A DNA stretch of 40,197 nucleotides from Rhodospirillaceae bacterium (GTDB lineage Bacteria; Pseudomonadota; Alphaproteobacteria; UBA8366; GCA-2717185), in assembly GCA_002717185.1 (NCBI GenBank), contig PBDC01000080.1:1-40197 (forward strand), written 5' to 3'. The position numbers and the translations under genes are program-made. The notes below the pieces were generated by a model. The model did not search any database and was not told the DNA's origin. It worked only from the letters and a program-made list of their open reading frames with translations. Below are positions 25,079 to 33,574 of this stretch, piece after piece (positions within the stretch are counted from its first letter, which is position 1; each line of letters begins with the position of its first letter).

Positions 25079-25933
25079 ATGAACAAATGGCAGGTCGGCG
25101 ACGTTAAGATTACGCAGGTCATAGAGCTCGTAGCGACTGGTGGCAGCCGTTTTATCCTACCCGAAGCGACGCGCGACGTTATTCAAAAAATTCCCTGGCT
25201 AACACCGCACTTTGCCGACCCGGACGGTCGTCTTATCATGAGCATCCACGCACTCATCATTGAGAGCAGGGACCGGCGCATCATGGTCGATACCTGCCTC
25301 GGCAATGACAAAGAACGGGCGATACCAGGCTGGAATATGCGGTCCGGCCCCTTTCTAAATGACATCGCAGAGGCTGGCTATCCGCGCGAGTCGATTGATA
25401 CGGTGCTGTGCACACATTTGCATGTGGACCATGTCGGCTGGAACACTATGTGGGTTGACGGAAAATGGATGCCAACCTTCGATAACGCCCGCTATCTGAT
25501 AGGTGAGGCCGAATGGGAGCATTGGAGTGCGGAGGACGCTACGCAAGCCCGCGGCGAAGATATTGTAGGGGATTCGGTAAGACCAGTCTTCGAGGCCGGA
25601 TTGGTCGATTTGGTCCAAACCGATCACAAGATTTGCGAAGAAGTATGGCTTGAATCTACTCCCGGCCATACCCCGGGGCATGTCAGTGTCCGCATTTCAT
25701 CTAAGGGTGAAGATGCGCTGATTACGGGGGACTGCATGCATCATCCCTGCCAGATGGCAATCCCGGGCATGTGCAGTAATGCGGACTCTGATCCGGACAA
25801 GGCGCGCAAAACGCGATATGCCTTGTTGGATAAATATGCAGACGCGCCGGTTCTCATCATCGGAACACACTTCGCTTCGCCGACCGCTGGCCATATCGTG
25901 CGCGATGGTGATGCGTTTAGATTGGCGGTTTGA
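25079..25933 (+). CDS. MBL-fold metallo-hydrolase
   Basis: This 284-residue metallo-beta-lactamase-fold protein has the binuclear metal motif THLHVDHVGWN (His113, His115, Asp117, His118). Further ligands are STPGHTPGHVSV, ITGDCMHHP and IGTHFASP. It resembles lactonase/aryl-hydrolase-type MBL proteins found in catabolic clusters; a lactone or ester substrate is plausible. Quorum-quenching lactonases also carry these motifs, but that role is not supported by context. AAGGGGGAATGA precedes the ATG. Confidence 0.87.
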   Translation: MNKWQVGDVKITQVIELVATGGSRFILPEATRDVIQKIPWLTPHFADPDGRLIMSIHALIIESRDRRIMVDTCLGNDKERAIPGWNMRSGPFLNDIAEAGYPRESIDTVLCTHLHVDHVGWNTMWVDGKWMPTFDNARYLIGEAEWEHWSAEDATQARGEDIVGDSVRPVFEAGLVDLVQTDHKICEEVWLESTPGHTPGHVSVRISSKGEDALITGDCMHHPCQMAIPGMCSNADSDPDKARKTRYALLDKYADAPVLIIGTHFASPTAGHIVRDGDAFRLAV

Positions 25934-26067
25934 TCGTTAGCCGAATGGCGTTACTCAAATAGTTCGTCATTAGAGGGACGGATTACCAATCAACCAGAGC
26001 ACGCGAAGCATGCTCCAGACGACCGCTGTAAGATAGTTGCCGCTAATTTAGGAGTACATGATAGATA

Positions 26068-26925
26068 ATGACAGATGATGGCTTATCTCTCGACCATGTT
26101 GGATTTATGGTTCGCGACCTTGATGCCGGTGAGAAACGCTGGCGGAACCTTGGTTTTCAAGTCGCAGCGCGAAGCCCACAGATGGGAGCAACGCCGGATG
26201 GTGCGACTATGGCGCCTTGGGCGACTGCCAACCACTGCGTGATGTTCGAGCGTGGCTACCTGGAACTAATTGGGATTACAGATCCGGCAAAACACAATCC
26301 TTGGACCGACTTTCTCAACCGGTTCGAGGGTATTCACATTACTGCTTTTCGTTGCCTGGAAGCTGATCCAGCCTATGCCGCATTGTCCCAACGAATTGAC
26401 GGGTTCGATCCGCCGCTGCAGCGGCGGCGTGACGCACCCTTCGGCGACGGCACGCGTGAGTTTCGTTTCCGTAACATCTTTAGCCAGGACGCGCTCTTCC
26501 CAGAGGGGCGGTTTATCGTAATTGAACACCAGACGCCGGAGGTCATCTGGCAACCATCTCTGATCGCACACCCCAATGGCGCTGTTGCATTCGAGGAGGT
26601 CGTATTCTGTGCTGAACCTTGCTCACCTACTCTCGGGCGACTTGAAGCTATTGTCGGGATCGCGGCCGACGACGGCTGCATCTATTTGCCGGGAGGAGGC
26701 GTAGCGACAGTTTTGAGCCCAACTGATTATGCGGTCCGGTTCGGTGGGGCTATGGCACCCGATCTACCGTGTGCGGCCGCTGTTGTAGTTGGGGTTGACG
26801 ACCTCACTAAGCCGCGCACATGCTTGGCCGAGGCGGGCATTGTGCCGGAGCAAACGGCTGACGGCACGCTATGGGTTCCGGCTGAACAGGCCAATGGTGG
26901 GGTTGTTGCATTCAAGCGGGTTTGA
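26068..26925 (+). CDS. glyoxalase-like (VOC fold) domain protein
   Basis: This 285-residue protein starts LSLDHVGFMVRDLDAGEKRW, a VOC betaalphabetabetabeta opening with a possible metal His. WATANHCVMFERGYLELIGI and FRFIVIEHQTPEVIWQP-like segments match the glyoxalase-like domain family (two VOC repeats, the second from about residue 160). The family includes metal-dependent enzymes of unknown reaction. It is monocistronic between MBL (134-bp gap) and the convergent PcaD-like gene (3-bp gap). Confidence 0.75.
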   Translation: MTDDGLSLDHVGFMVRDLDAGEKRWRNLGFQVAARSPQMGATPDGATMAPWATANHCVMFERGYLELIGITDPAKHNPWTDFLNRFEGIHITAFRCLEADPAYAALSQRIDGFDPPLQRRRDAPFGDGTREFRFRNIFSQDALFPEGRFIVIEHQTPEVIWQPSLIAHPNGAVAFEEVVFCAEPCSPTLGRLEAIVGIAADDGCIYLPGGGVATVLSPTDYAVRFGGAMAPDLPCAAAVVVGVDDLTKPRTCLAEAGIVPEQTADGTLWVPAEQANGGVVAFKRV

Positions 26926-26928
26926 ACG

Positions 26929-27714
26929 TCAATGTTTAGATAGGAATGCCATTAACACATCGTTAAAGGCATCCGGCTGCTCCACGTTTGCCAGATGCGA
27001 TGCGTTTGGAAGGATCGCAAGCTCGGAACCTACGATTTCCGCATGTATAATACGAGACATGTCCGGGGTCGTCGCTGGATCCTCAGCACCGACGATGATC
27101 ATGGTCGGTGTTCTAATTTCCTTTAGGATACCGGTCTGGTCCATCGCCTTAATCGCCTGACAGTTAGCGATGAAACCAGCGGTCTTCGTGCCACGGATCA
27201 TCGTCGCGATGCGTTCGATTTCGTTCGGATTGTTTTCATGTATGGCCGGTGTGAACCAGCGTTCCAGCGTCCCCTCGACGACTGCTTCAACACCGCCCGA
27301 TTGCGCTGCTTCGATGCGACCGTCCCAGATTTCTGGATGCGGCATCTTGCTAGTCGTGTCGCAGAGTGTGACGCTGAGTAGCAGGTCGGGATGCCGGACT
27401 GCCAGCAACTGGCCGATCATGCCTCCCATCGACAGGCCAACGAAATGGGTCTTCTCGATACCAAGCGACTGATGCAGGGCATAGGCGTCCTCAGTCAGCA
27501 GTTCGAAACTGTAGGGTCCCTGAGTCACCTCGGTCCCACCATGGCCGCGTGTATCGTAGCGCAAGACCCGATATTTTTCGGTCAGGACCGGCATCTGCGC
27601 GTCCCACATTGTGTAATTTGACAAAAGGCTGTTGCTCAACGTGACCATAGTCGCATCGATAGGGCCCTCCAGGCTGTAATTGACGTTTATTCCGTTCGCC
27701 TGAATTGTCGGCAT
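26929..27714 (-). CDS. 3-oxoadipate enol-lactonase (PcaD)-like alpha/beta hydrolase
   Basis: This 261-residue alpha/beta hydrolase has the nucleophile elbow GLSMGG, acid VGAEDPATTPD and base NASHLANVEQPDAF. The cap segment WFTPAIHENNP fits PcaD-like proteins. The enol-lactonase reaction would give 3-oxoadipate, the same end product as the maleylacetate-reductase-like gene upstream, so the two could converge. However, PcaD-like names are used loosely for many hydrolases. No other beta-ketoadipate gene is seen in the window. Confidence 0.82.
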   Translation of the reverse strand: MPTIQANGINVNYSLEGPIDATMVTLSNSLLSNYTMWDAQMPVLTEKYRVLRYDTRGHGGTEVTQGPYSFELLTEDAYALHQSLGIEKTHFVGLSMGGMIGQLLAVRHPDLLLSVTLCDTTSKMPHPEIWDGRIEAAQSGGVEAVVEGTLERWFTPAIHENNPNEIERIATMIRGTKTAGFIANCQAIKAMDQTGILKEIRTPTMIIVGAEDPATTPDMSRIIHAEIVGSELAILPNASHLANVEQPDAFNDVLMAFLSKH

Positions 27715-27768
27715 AGCATTACTCTCCCTGCTGAGAATTTACGCAGACAGTAGCATCTGCCGGCACCG

Positions 27769-27797
27769 CTTGAATATGGGTGACCGGAACACCAAAT
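27769..27797 (+). promoter_or_regulatory. sigma32-like (heat-shock) promoter of hsp20
   Basis: CTTGAA at 27769-27774 and CCAAAT at 27792-27797 are separated by 17 bp. They fit the alphaproteobacterial RpoH pattern of CTTGAA followed by a CCATAT-like box with two mismatches. Transcription would begin just downstream and give a leader of about 70 nt before the hsp20 ATG, which is the right length for the thermometer described next. Confidence 0.45.
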
Positions 27798-27805
27798 GCT
27801 TTTCG

Positions 27806-27875
27806 TGCCAAGGTGCCTATTCAGGGTCTTGGCAACTCGGCCGCTTGCTCAATTCAAGGAGGAGATGATCGCGCT
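27806..27875 (+). promoter_or_regulatory. ROSE-like RNA thermometer in the hsp20 leader
   Basis: The leader has an upstream hairpin (TGCCAAG 27806-27812 with CTTGGCA 27828-27834). Next comes TTGCTC (27845-27850) that can pair with the GAGGA of the ribosome-binding site (AAGGAGG, 27856-27862), leaving one unpaired G. A U(U/C)GCU box pairing with the Shine-Dalgarno sequence around a bulged G is the hallmark of ROSE elements upstream of alphaproteobacterial small heat-shock genes. Expected role: block translation at low temperature and melt on heat. Confidence 0.62.
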
Positions 27876-28334
27876 ATGGCACGCATATCCGCATTCAACA
27901 GTCCATTTCTGTTGGGTTTCGAGCAATTTGAACAAACGCTAAACCGCATTTCGAAAATGTCGGCAGAGGGTTATCCGCCATATAATATCGAGCAGGTGGG
28001 TGAGAATAGTCTTCGCATTTCGCTTGCTGTGGCAGGGTTTACGGAAACCGACTTGTCCATTGAGCTCGAAGACAATCAGTTGATGATCCGCGGTCAGCAA
28101 ACCGAAGATACCGATCGTGTATATTTGCATCGCGGTATCGCGGCGCGGCAGTTCCAGCGCAGTTTCGTCCTGGCCGAAGGGATCGAAATCGTCGGCGCTG
28201 AGCTGGATAACGGTTTGCTGCATGTCGATCTCGTCCGTCCGGAACCGGAACCTCGGGTCCAAAAAATTAAGATCAAAAGGCGATCCTCTAAGGTAGGGCC
28301 GATAGGTGTAACCGCGGCGGCCCGCATGCAGTAA
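27876..28334 (+). CDS. Hsp20 small heat-shock chaperone (IbpA/HspH-like)
   Basis: This 152-residue alpha-crystallin family protein opens MARISAFNSPFLLGFEQFEQ, typical of the class A rhizobial-type sHsps. It then has PPYNIEQVGENSLRISLAVAG at the start of the domain, RGIAARQFQRSFVLAEG, and GAELDNGLLHVDL with the conserved AxxxxGxL signature. It binds unfolding proteins. I start at 27876; the ATG at 27865 is in another frame. Regulation by a sigma32-like promoter and a ROSE-like leader is visible upstream. It converges on ptsN. Confidence 0.92.
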   Translation: MARISAFNSPFLLGFEQFEQTLNRISKMSAEGYPPYNIEQVGENSLRISLAVAGFTETDLSIELEDNQLMIRGQQTEDTDRVYLHRGIAARQFQRSFVLAEGIEIVGAELDNGLLHVDLVRPEPEPRVQKIKIKRRSSKVGPIGVTAAARMQ

Positions 28335-28600
28335 ACGGGCGGCATCATTAAGAATGAACGAACGGCCCGGCATCTGTCACAAGAAGCCCTGGTGAAACTC
28401 GACGCATAGAATTTCGCCTATATTCTGACAGTGGGATTTCAGAAAAAATGCTTTTTAGTACTGGCTACTACGCCAGCCTTTGCCGTTGTCTATGAGCATG
28501 ACCTAAGCGTTAACTAGAGTAATTCAACTTCTTATTTTTGGTCTGCTGATTTATGTGAGTTGAATATTTAAATTCTACGATTAGGACGCTAGAAAAACAC

Positions 28601-29065
28601 TTAGTTTACAGGAAATGGGGTTCGCTTGGTGATCAGCGCGAGGAGATTTTCGCAGCTGTTGCAACCCCTAAGTTTTTCACAAAGAGCCTTATCCTGCAGT
28701 AGGCGTGAGACGCGTGAGAGCGTCTTAAGGTGATCGGCACCTGCCGATTTTGGTGCAAGCAGCAGAAAGATCAGGTCGACCGGTTTTTCGTCTATGGATT
28801 CGAAGTCGATCGGCGTTTCCAGCCGGGCAAACAAGCCATAGAGGTTTTCCAGGCTCGCGAGTTTACCATGCGGAATGGCTACACCACCGCCGACGCCCGT
28901 CGTGCCCAACTGTTCGCGCTCCAGCAAGGCGTCGAAAATTATCTGCCGTGATTGCCCGGTATGCTCTGCGGCGCATTGCGATAGCTCACGCAGCGCCTGT
29001 TTTTTGGACGACGCGGACAGCTTCGGAATAACACACTGGGCGTCGATCAGTTTTTCCAGTTCCAT
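28601..29065 (-). CDS. ptsN: PTS nitrogen regulatory protein EIIA-Ntr
   Basis: This 154-residue EIIA-Ntr has the phosphorylated histidine in GVAIPHGKL, preceded by LLEREQLGTTGVGGG and followed by PVDLIFLLLAPKSAGADHLK. I start at ATG 29065, which gives the family's usual length. The open frame continues upstream to 29143 and beyond, but the extra residues are the frameshifted tail of the hpf remnant. Ribosome binding (GGATAAGACAG) is weak. It sits last in the lpt-rpoN-hpf-ptsN order seen across Proteobacteria, which supports the name. It acts in the nitrogen PTS, with effects on K+ transport and nitrogen control. Confidence 0.93.
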   Translation of the reverse strand: MELEKLIDAQCVIPKLSASSKKQALRELSQCAAEHTGQSRQIIFDALLEREQLGTTGVGGGVAIPHGKLASLENLYGLFARLETPIDFESIDEKPVDLIFLLLAPKSAGADHLKTLSRVSRLLQDKALCEKLRGCNSCENLLALITKRTPFPVN

Positions 29066-29514
29066 CTGTCTTATCCGATCAAAATTTTTTTTCTGTCTGA
29101 GGCTGTCAGTGCCTATCTCGCTAATTTTATTGTAGTTGCGCATGCGGGCAATGTTGATGGCGCGAATTGAGCTATTTCGGGACAGAAACGCGGGCTGCCC
29201 ATCAGATTCATCCGCATGACTGTTTCGCTCATCGGCAGCCGTTCGATCTGAGTCGCCCTCTTAGTCAGGGTGAACGGATGTTCTTTGGTGGGTTGCTGCT
29301 CTTCTTTCAAAGAGAAATTGCTTTTGACGATGATGTCTTTCCCGATATGGGCGGAGATATCCGATTTGATGCACTTGCCCTCGTGGGTTAAGCAGAAGTT
29401 GGCCTCTGCCGGATTGGCGAAATTATCCATGACGATAGTCAGGAGGCTCTTATCAGTATTCTCGCGAAGCGTATCGTTAACGTCGGTCTGCTTGCCGTAT
29501 GCGGAAAGCTGCAT
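29066..29514 (-). pseudogene. hpf: ribosome hibernation promoting factor, internally deleted and frameshifted
   Basis: The first ~68 residues (MQLSAYGKQTDVNDTLR... DISAHIGKDIIV) match the N-terminal half of the HPF/YfiA domain, but the second helix with its basic RRYKRRL segment is missing. The frame passes instead into TQIERLPMSETVMRMNLMG, the start of the C-terminal domain of long HPF. There the frame is lost: after MNLMG, the continuing homology (QPAFLSRNSSIRAINI... NYNKISEIG) is in a different frame, as if one base had been deleted near 29190. No stop separates that tail from ptsN. It lies between rpoN and ptsN, exactly where hpf belongs. A 133-residue open frame from 29514 remains but would not make a normal HPF. 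Confidence 0.78.
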
Positions 29515-29671
29515 GGATGGGTCGGCCTAAATTTTTGTCAAAGTCTGCACGGGCGGGGCAATTCGACGCTCCGGCCAGTGAGGAGGCGGCACAATAGTGA
29601 GGCGGTTTACCAGAGTCAATATTTGGTACAAGGCCTGAACAAATGCTTGATGGCATCGAATTACTGTTCGG

Positions 29672-31198
29672 CTAAAGCTCCTGCGCCTTCATTCTTTTGC
29701 GCTGTATGGATGACGGGATATTCAGCGTTTCCCGATATTTAGCGACTGTACGGCGGGCAATGTTGACGCCGCTGTCGCGTAGGATCTCGACGATCTTGTC
29801 GTCGGAAAATATACCACCTGGCGTTTCGTCATTGATCAGCGTCTTGATCCGATGACGCACGGACTCCGCTGAATGTGCGTCACCGCCGGAGGTGCTCGCG
29901 ATGGCCGGTGTGAAAAAGTATTTGAGTTCGAAGAGTCCGCGGGGGGTCGCCATGTATTTATTCGTGGTAACGCGGCTGACCGTACTCTCGTGCATTTTGA
30001 TCACATCCGCAATGTCACGCAGTACGAGCGGGCGCAGATGTTCTACGCCGTGGACGAAGAAACTGTCCTGCTGGCGCACGAGTTCTCTTGCGACCTTCAG
30101 AATCGTTTTAGCGCGCTGGTCGAGGGATTTGACAAGCCAATTCGCGGACTGGAAACACTCGGCCAAATATTCCTTATCCTCCTTTGTTGGCGCGTCCTTG
30201 CTGACCTTGGCGTAGTAGGTATGGTTGACCAGAACGCGTGGCAACGTGTCCGGATTGAGTTCGATAATCCAGCTGCCATCCTGGTTCGACTGCATCAGGA
30301 TGTCAGGTATGATCGCCTGAGCGACTTCATGGTCGAATGACAGCGCTGGTTTTGGGTCGAGTGCCCGGATTTCGTTGGCCATGTCCACTAAATCGTCGTC
30401 GTCTACCTGGCAGATTTTCAGTAGGTTCTTCGTATCCTGTTTGGCCAGTAGATTGAGATTATCGAGCAGGGCTTCCATCGCCGGATCGAGGCGATCTTTT
30501 TCGCGGAGCTGCAAGGCTAGACATTCGCGCAGATCTCGGGCGAATATGCCCGGCGGATCGAATTTTTGCATCGTCTTCAGGAGTTCTTCCGCTCGGGATA
30601 GCTCGCAATTGAGCGTCTCGGCGACCGCTGTTAGTTCCCCAGTTAGCCAGCCAGACTCATCAAGCAGGTCGATCAAATGGACACCGATCATTCGGTCCAC
30701 CGGGTGCTCGATATCGAGGTTCAACTGCTCGTTCAGATGTTCGCGTAAGGTAAGTTTCTGGCTGAGGGCAGACTCAAATTTATGCTCGCTATTGAAGCTA
30801 CCGCCACGGCTACAATCGCTGGCGAAGGCTGTTTGGGATTCGCTGTAAATGTCAATAACATCGTCCGACTCGTGGACATTTTCAAAATCGTCATCGAGCG
30901 GTGAATCCCCTTCCGATGGTAATGTCTCGGCAACAGTTAGTTCCGCCGTGTCGGGGGCCTCGGGTGCGTCTAAATGCTCGGCCGGTTCGCTCTCGTTGAC
31001 GATCTCTCCACCCACTTCCCGCTGATTGTCCTTATCTTGCTCATCGTGTTCAAGAAGTGGGTTCTGTTCAAGTTCAATGTCCACATATGACGCGAGTTCA
31101 GGACTCGACAATTGCAATAGTTTTATCGACTGCTGCAGTTGCGGCGTCATCACCAGTGTTTGGGAGAGCCTGAGTTCTAGACGCGGGGTAAGTGCCAT
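29672..31198 (-). CDS. rpoN: RNA polymerase sigma-54 factor
   Basis: This 508-residue sigma54 has the glutamine-rich region I (LVMTPQLQQSIKLLQLSSPEL), an acidic region II, the core-binding part and the HTH (VLRDIADVIKMHESTVSRVT). The C-terminal RpoN box is ARRTVAKYRE. Length is usual. It directs transcription from -24/-12 promoters with enhancer-binding activators. It follows lptB by 30 bp on the minus strand. Nothing suggests damage, in contrast to both neighbours. Confidence 0.97.
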   Translation of the reverse strand: MALTPRLELRLSQTLVMTPQLQQSIKLLQLSSPELASYVDIELEQNPLLEHDEQDKDNQREVGGEIVNESEPAEHLDAPEAPDTAELTVAETLPSEGDSPLDDDFENVHESDDVIDIYSESQTAFASDCSRGGSFNSEHKFESALSQKLTLREHLNEQLNLDIEHPVDRMIGVHLIDLLDESGWLTGELTAVAETLNCELSRAEELLKTMQKFDPPGIFARDLRECLALQLREKDRLDPAMEALLDNLNLLAKQDTKNLLKICQVDDDDLVDMANEIRALDPKPALSFDHEVAQAIIPDILMQSNQDGSWIIELNPDTLPRVLVNHTYYAKVSKDAPTKEDKEYLAECFQSANWLVKSLDQRAKTILKVARELVRQQDSFFVHGVEHLRPLVLRDIADVIKMHESTVSRVTTNKYMATPRGLFELKYFFTPAIASTSGGDAHSAESVRHRIKTLINDETPGGIFSDDKIVEILRDSGVNIARRTVAKYRETLNIPSSIQRKRMKAQEL

Positions 31199-31228
31199 TC
31201 TGTCCTAAGTGCTGACGACTAAAAGCTG

Positions 31229-32071
31229 CTAGAGACTGAATCGCTCGCCGAGATAAACACGTCTGACTTCATCATGGTCGACGATTTCACCTGGGGCTCC
31301 CTGCATCAGAACCATGCCATCATGCAAAATATATGCGCGTTCGACCATATCAAGGGTTTCACGGACGTTGTGATCGGTTATCAAAACGCCGATTCCGCGG
31401 TCCTTCAGGTGATAGACGAGATCGCGAATGTCATGCACTGCGATGGGGTCGATCCCCGCTAGCGGCTCATCGAGCAGCATGAAGGCCGGTTGCGAAGCCA
31501 AGGCACGGGCGATTTCCACCCGTCGGCGCTCGCCGCCGGATAGGGCGATGGCCGGCGTGCGCCGAAGATGCGAGATCGAAAATTCAGCCAGAAGGGCATC
31601 GAGCATCGCTTCGCGTTGGTCGTGATCAGATTCCACTACCTCGAGTACCGCGCGAATATTGTTCTCGACCGTAAGGCCTCGAAAAATAGAAGCTTCCTAA
31701 GGCAAATATCCGATACCGAGACGGGATCGCCGATACATTGGAAGTTGTGTGATATTTGCACCGTCCAGTGAGATCGCTCCATAGTCTGGCGCGATCAGCC
31801 CAGTGATAATGTAAAAACAGGTCGTCTTGCCCGCACCATTGGGGCCGAGCAGGCCGATAATCTCGCCACGACGCAGTGCAATACTGACATCGCGCAGCAC
31901 CGGGCGCTTCTTGAAGCTTTTACCGATATTGTTGATGATGAGCCCTGGTGTCTCCGCGACTAATTGGGGAGGCTTGGCATCGCTTTCGGCTGCATCCAAA
32001 TTTGTCAGGAGGCGGTCGCCCGGCCATTGTAGCGACTTGTTGGTCGGGCTTTTTTTGGTTTCGTCTTCCAC
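31229..32071 (-). pseudogene. lptB: LPS export ATPase LptB interrupted by an amber codon
   Basis: Apart from one codon this is a complete ABC ATPase: Walker A GLLGPNGAGKTT, signature LSGGERRRVEIARAL, Walker B FMLLDEPLAGID and switch His in ITDHNV. At 31697-31699 the frame has TAG where the family has CAG, in LPQEASIFRGLTVE; both sides stay in the same frame. The lost residue is the Q-loop glutamine that contacts Mg2+ and couples to LptF/G. I start at GTG 32071, behind AGGAAAG and after the lptA stop; ATG 32134 would overlap lptA. Without readthrough the product is a fragment of about 124 residues. TAG closes several intact genes here, so it is not a sense codon. A sequencing error is possible. 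Confidence 0.88.
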
Positions 32072-32093
32072 GAGTGTTTTGTACTTTCCTGAC

Positions 32094-32873
32094 TTATTTC
32101 TTCGGCTCAAAGATTCCCTTAATTCGTCGGCCACCTCCGACCATACGGCTTTTGCCCGTCTTAAGGTTGATCTCCGCGCAGTTGCCGTTCAGTTGGTTTT
32201 TACCGCGTGTGATCTTCACATTTCCACATAGGATTGCGATTTCAGTTTTGGGATTATACACGCCTTCGTTGCCTTGTGCGATTGCCGCGCCGGTTGACAC
32301 TAGCACGTTGCCGAAAGCGTCGATCTGATCAATATTCCGGTTGCTGCCCTTGGCGATATGCGCCGTGAGAATATCGGCACGCAACCGGCCATCTGAGCCG
32401 ACGACGATTGCTTCTCCGCGCGCGACGGCGAGTTGGCGTTTATCCCAATATTCCAGTGTGTCGCGCGCGGTAATCGTAGCGCTCTGTGTTTCCAGGCGAA
32501 GTTTTTCCCCTACGAGCACAAAAACCGATTGATCGACGTGATAGACACCCTTGTCGCCGAAAGCCTTTTCAGACGTCGACTGCACGCGGACCTTGCCATC
32601 AGCGTCAATGCGGTAAATTCTCTGACCGTTTTCACTGTGGCCGTCGCGGTAGAACGCAGTGAGTGTATCCGCTAAAATCTCTATGCCACTGCGTTCGGCG
32701 CGGGCGTTACCGCGGGCGATATAGGCTTTAGTGTCGCGTTGCCATTCGATCCCGTCATCTGCGTTGATCTCTACCTGTCCGTCACTGCTAGATGAGACAA
32801 CGCTTTGTGCTAAGACAGGACCAATAAGGCCCAGTGTCAATGTCACCATTAAGATGGCCGTGAGCCGGGTCAT
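32094..32873 (-). CDS. lptA: LPS transport periplasmic protein LptA
   Basis: This 259-residue protein starts with a signal peptide (TAILMVTLTLGLIGPVLA, cleavage after Ala22 or so). Repeated OstA/LptA beta-jellyroll segments follow, such as VEINADDGIEWQRDTKAYIARGNARA (in part), GDKGVYHVDQ, EGVYNPKTEIAILCGNVKIT and NGNCAEINLKTGKSRMVGGG. LptA forms the periplasmic bridge that carries LPS to the outer membrane. Its start overlaps the lptC stop by four bases. It lies in the kdsD-lptC-lptA-lptB order. Confidence 0.93.
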   Translation of the reverse strand: MTRLTAILMVTLTLGLIGPVLAQSVVSSSSDGQVEINADDGIEWQRDTKAYIARGNARAERSGIEILADTLTAFYRDGHSENGQRIYRIDADGKVRVQSTSEKAFGDKGVYHVDQSVFVLVGEKLRLETQSATITARDTLEYWDKRQLAVARGEAIVVGSDGRLRADILTAHIAKGSNRNIDQIDAFGNVLVSTGAAIAQGNEGVYNPKTEIAILCGNVKITRGKNQLNGNCAEINLKTGKSRMVGGGRRIKGIFEPKK

Positions 32874-33574
32874 TTTGTCTTCTGCCCAGCCTGAGGGTTG
32901 AACGTAAGTTTTGATTTGCCAAAAAATTCGACTCTTTCGCCCCGGTTATAGATCCGAAATCCCTGCGCCTGTAGGTGGCCAAATGGGCCCTGACCTTCCA
33001 CAGGTTCGGTGCCCGTAGCGTCCCCGGCGGTGAGGTCAAACACGGCGCTCTTGGTGCGGAACTCATAGCCACTGTCGTGAAACAAATTGACGTTGCCAAT
33101 CAGTTCGAGCAACTGCTGGTCGCGATTGAAGTTGCCCTTGGCAGCGGTTAGCGCGACCCAGGTTCCATTGCCCAGCAGAATGTCTGCCTTGGGCGCGACC
33201 AGCTCAATTTCGGGAGATTTTGCGTCTTTCTGGTCGGCAGCATCTGCGGTTACCGTGAAGGGCCGCCGACTTGCATCGACCCCCGTGAGCCGCGCATTCA
33301 CCATGCGAAGATTCTCCGCCTCCGACCGGTCGATCCGGGACGTTTCAAGCGTGAAACGACTTCGCTGTTCGCTCAGTTCGGGCCAGACGACTATAATGAC
33401 AATCACCGCTGTAGCGATCGTAGGGAGTAAAAATTTTGCGATCCCGACAAATTGCCCGTAGAGAGGGCTGTAGCGGGGCCGTCTACGCCGAAAAGAGAGC
33501 TGCGCAAAGTTGCGTTTGCTCGCCTCCGCCGCCGTCGGTATTACGCTAACGGATTCCGGCTCGGAGGCAGTCAT
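32870..33574 (-). CDS. lptC: LPS export protein LptC
   Basis: This 234-residue protein (start ATG 33574; a TTG at 33592 is possible) has one membrane segment near residues 46-64 (AKFLLPTIATAVIVIIVVW) and a periplasmic LptC domain. Blocks are ENLRMVNARLTGVDASRRPF, GTWVALTAAKGNFNRDQQLL and SGYEFRTKSAVFDLTAGDA. It links the LptBFG transporter to LptA. The start lies inside the 3' end of kdsD (29-bp overlap), and its stop overlaps lptA. Confidence 0.9.
   Translation of the reverse strand: MTASEPESVSVIPTAAEASKRNFAQLSFRRRRPRYSPLYGQFVGIAKFLLPTIATAVIVIIVVWPELSEQRSRFTLETSRIDRSEAENLRMVNARLTGVDASRRPFTVTADAADQKDAKSPEIELVAPKADILLGNGTWVALTAAKGNFNRDQQLLELIGNVNLFHDSGYEFRTKSAVFDLTAGDATGTEPVEGQGPFGHLQAQGFRIYNRGERVEFFGKSKLTFNPQAGQKTK

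Noticed and set aside
29066..29143. 26-residue N-terminal extension of PtsN
   Set aside because: The residues correspond to the frameshifted tail of HPF. EIIA-Ntr family length fits the ATG at 29065.
31229..32134. Genetic code change with TAG as a sense codon
   Set aside because: TAG ends the NMO, BVMO, alpha/beta hydrolase, kdsD and NDUFA9-like genes at their expected lengths.
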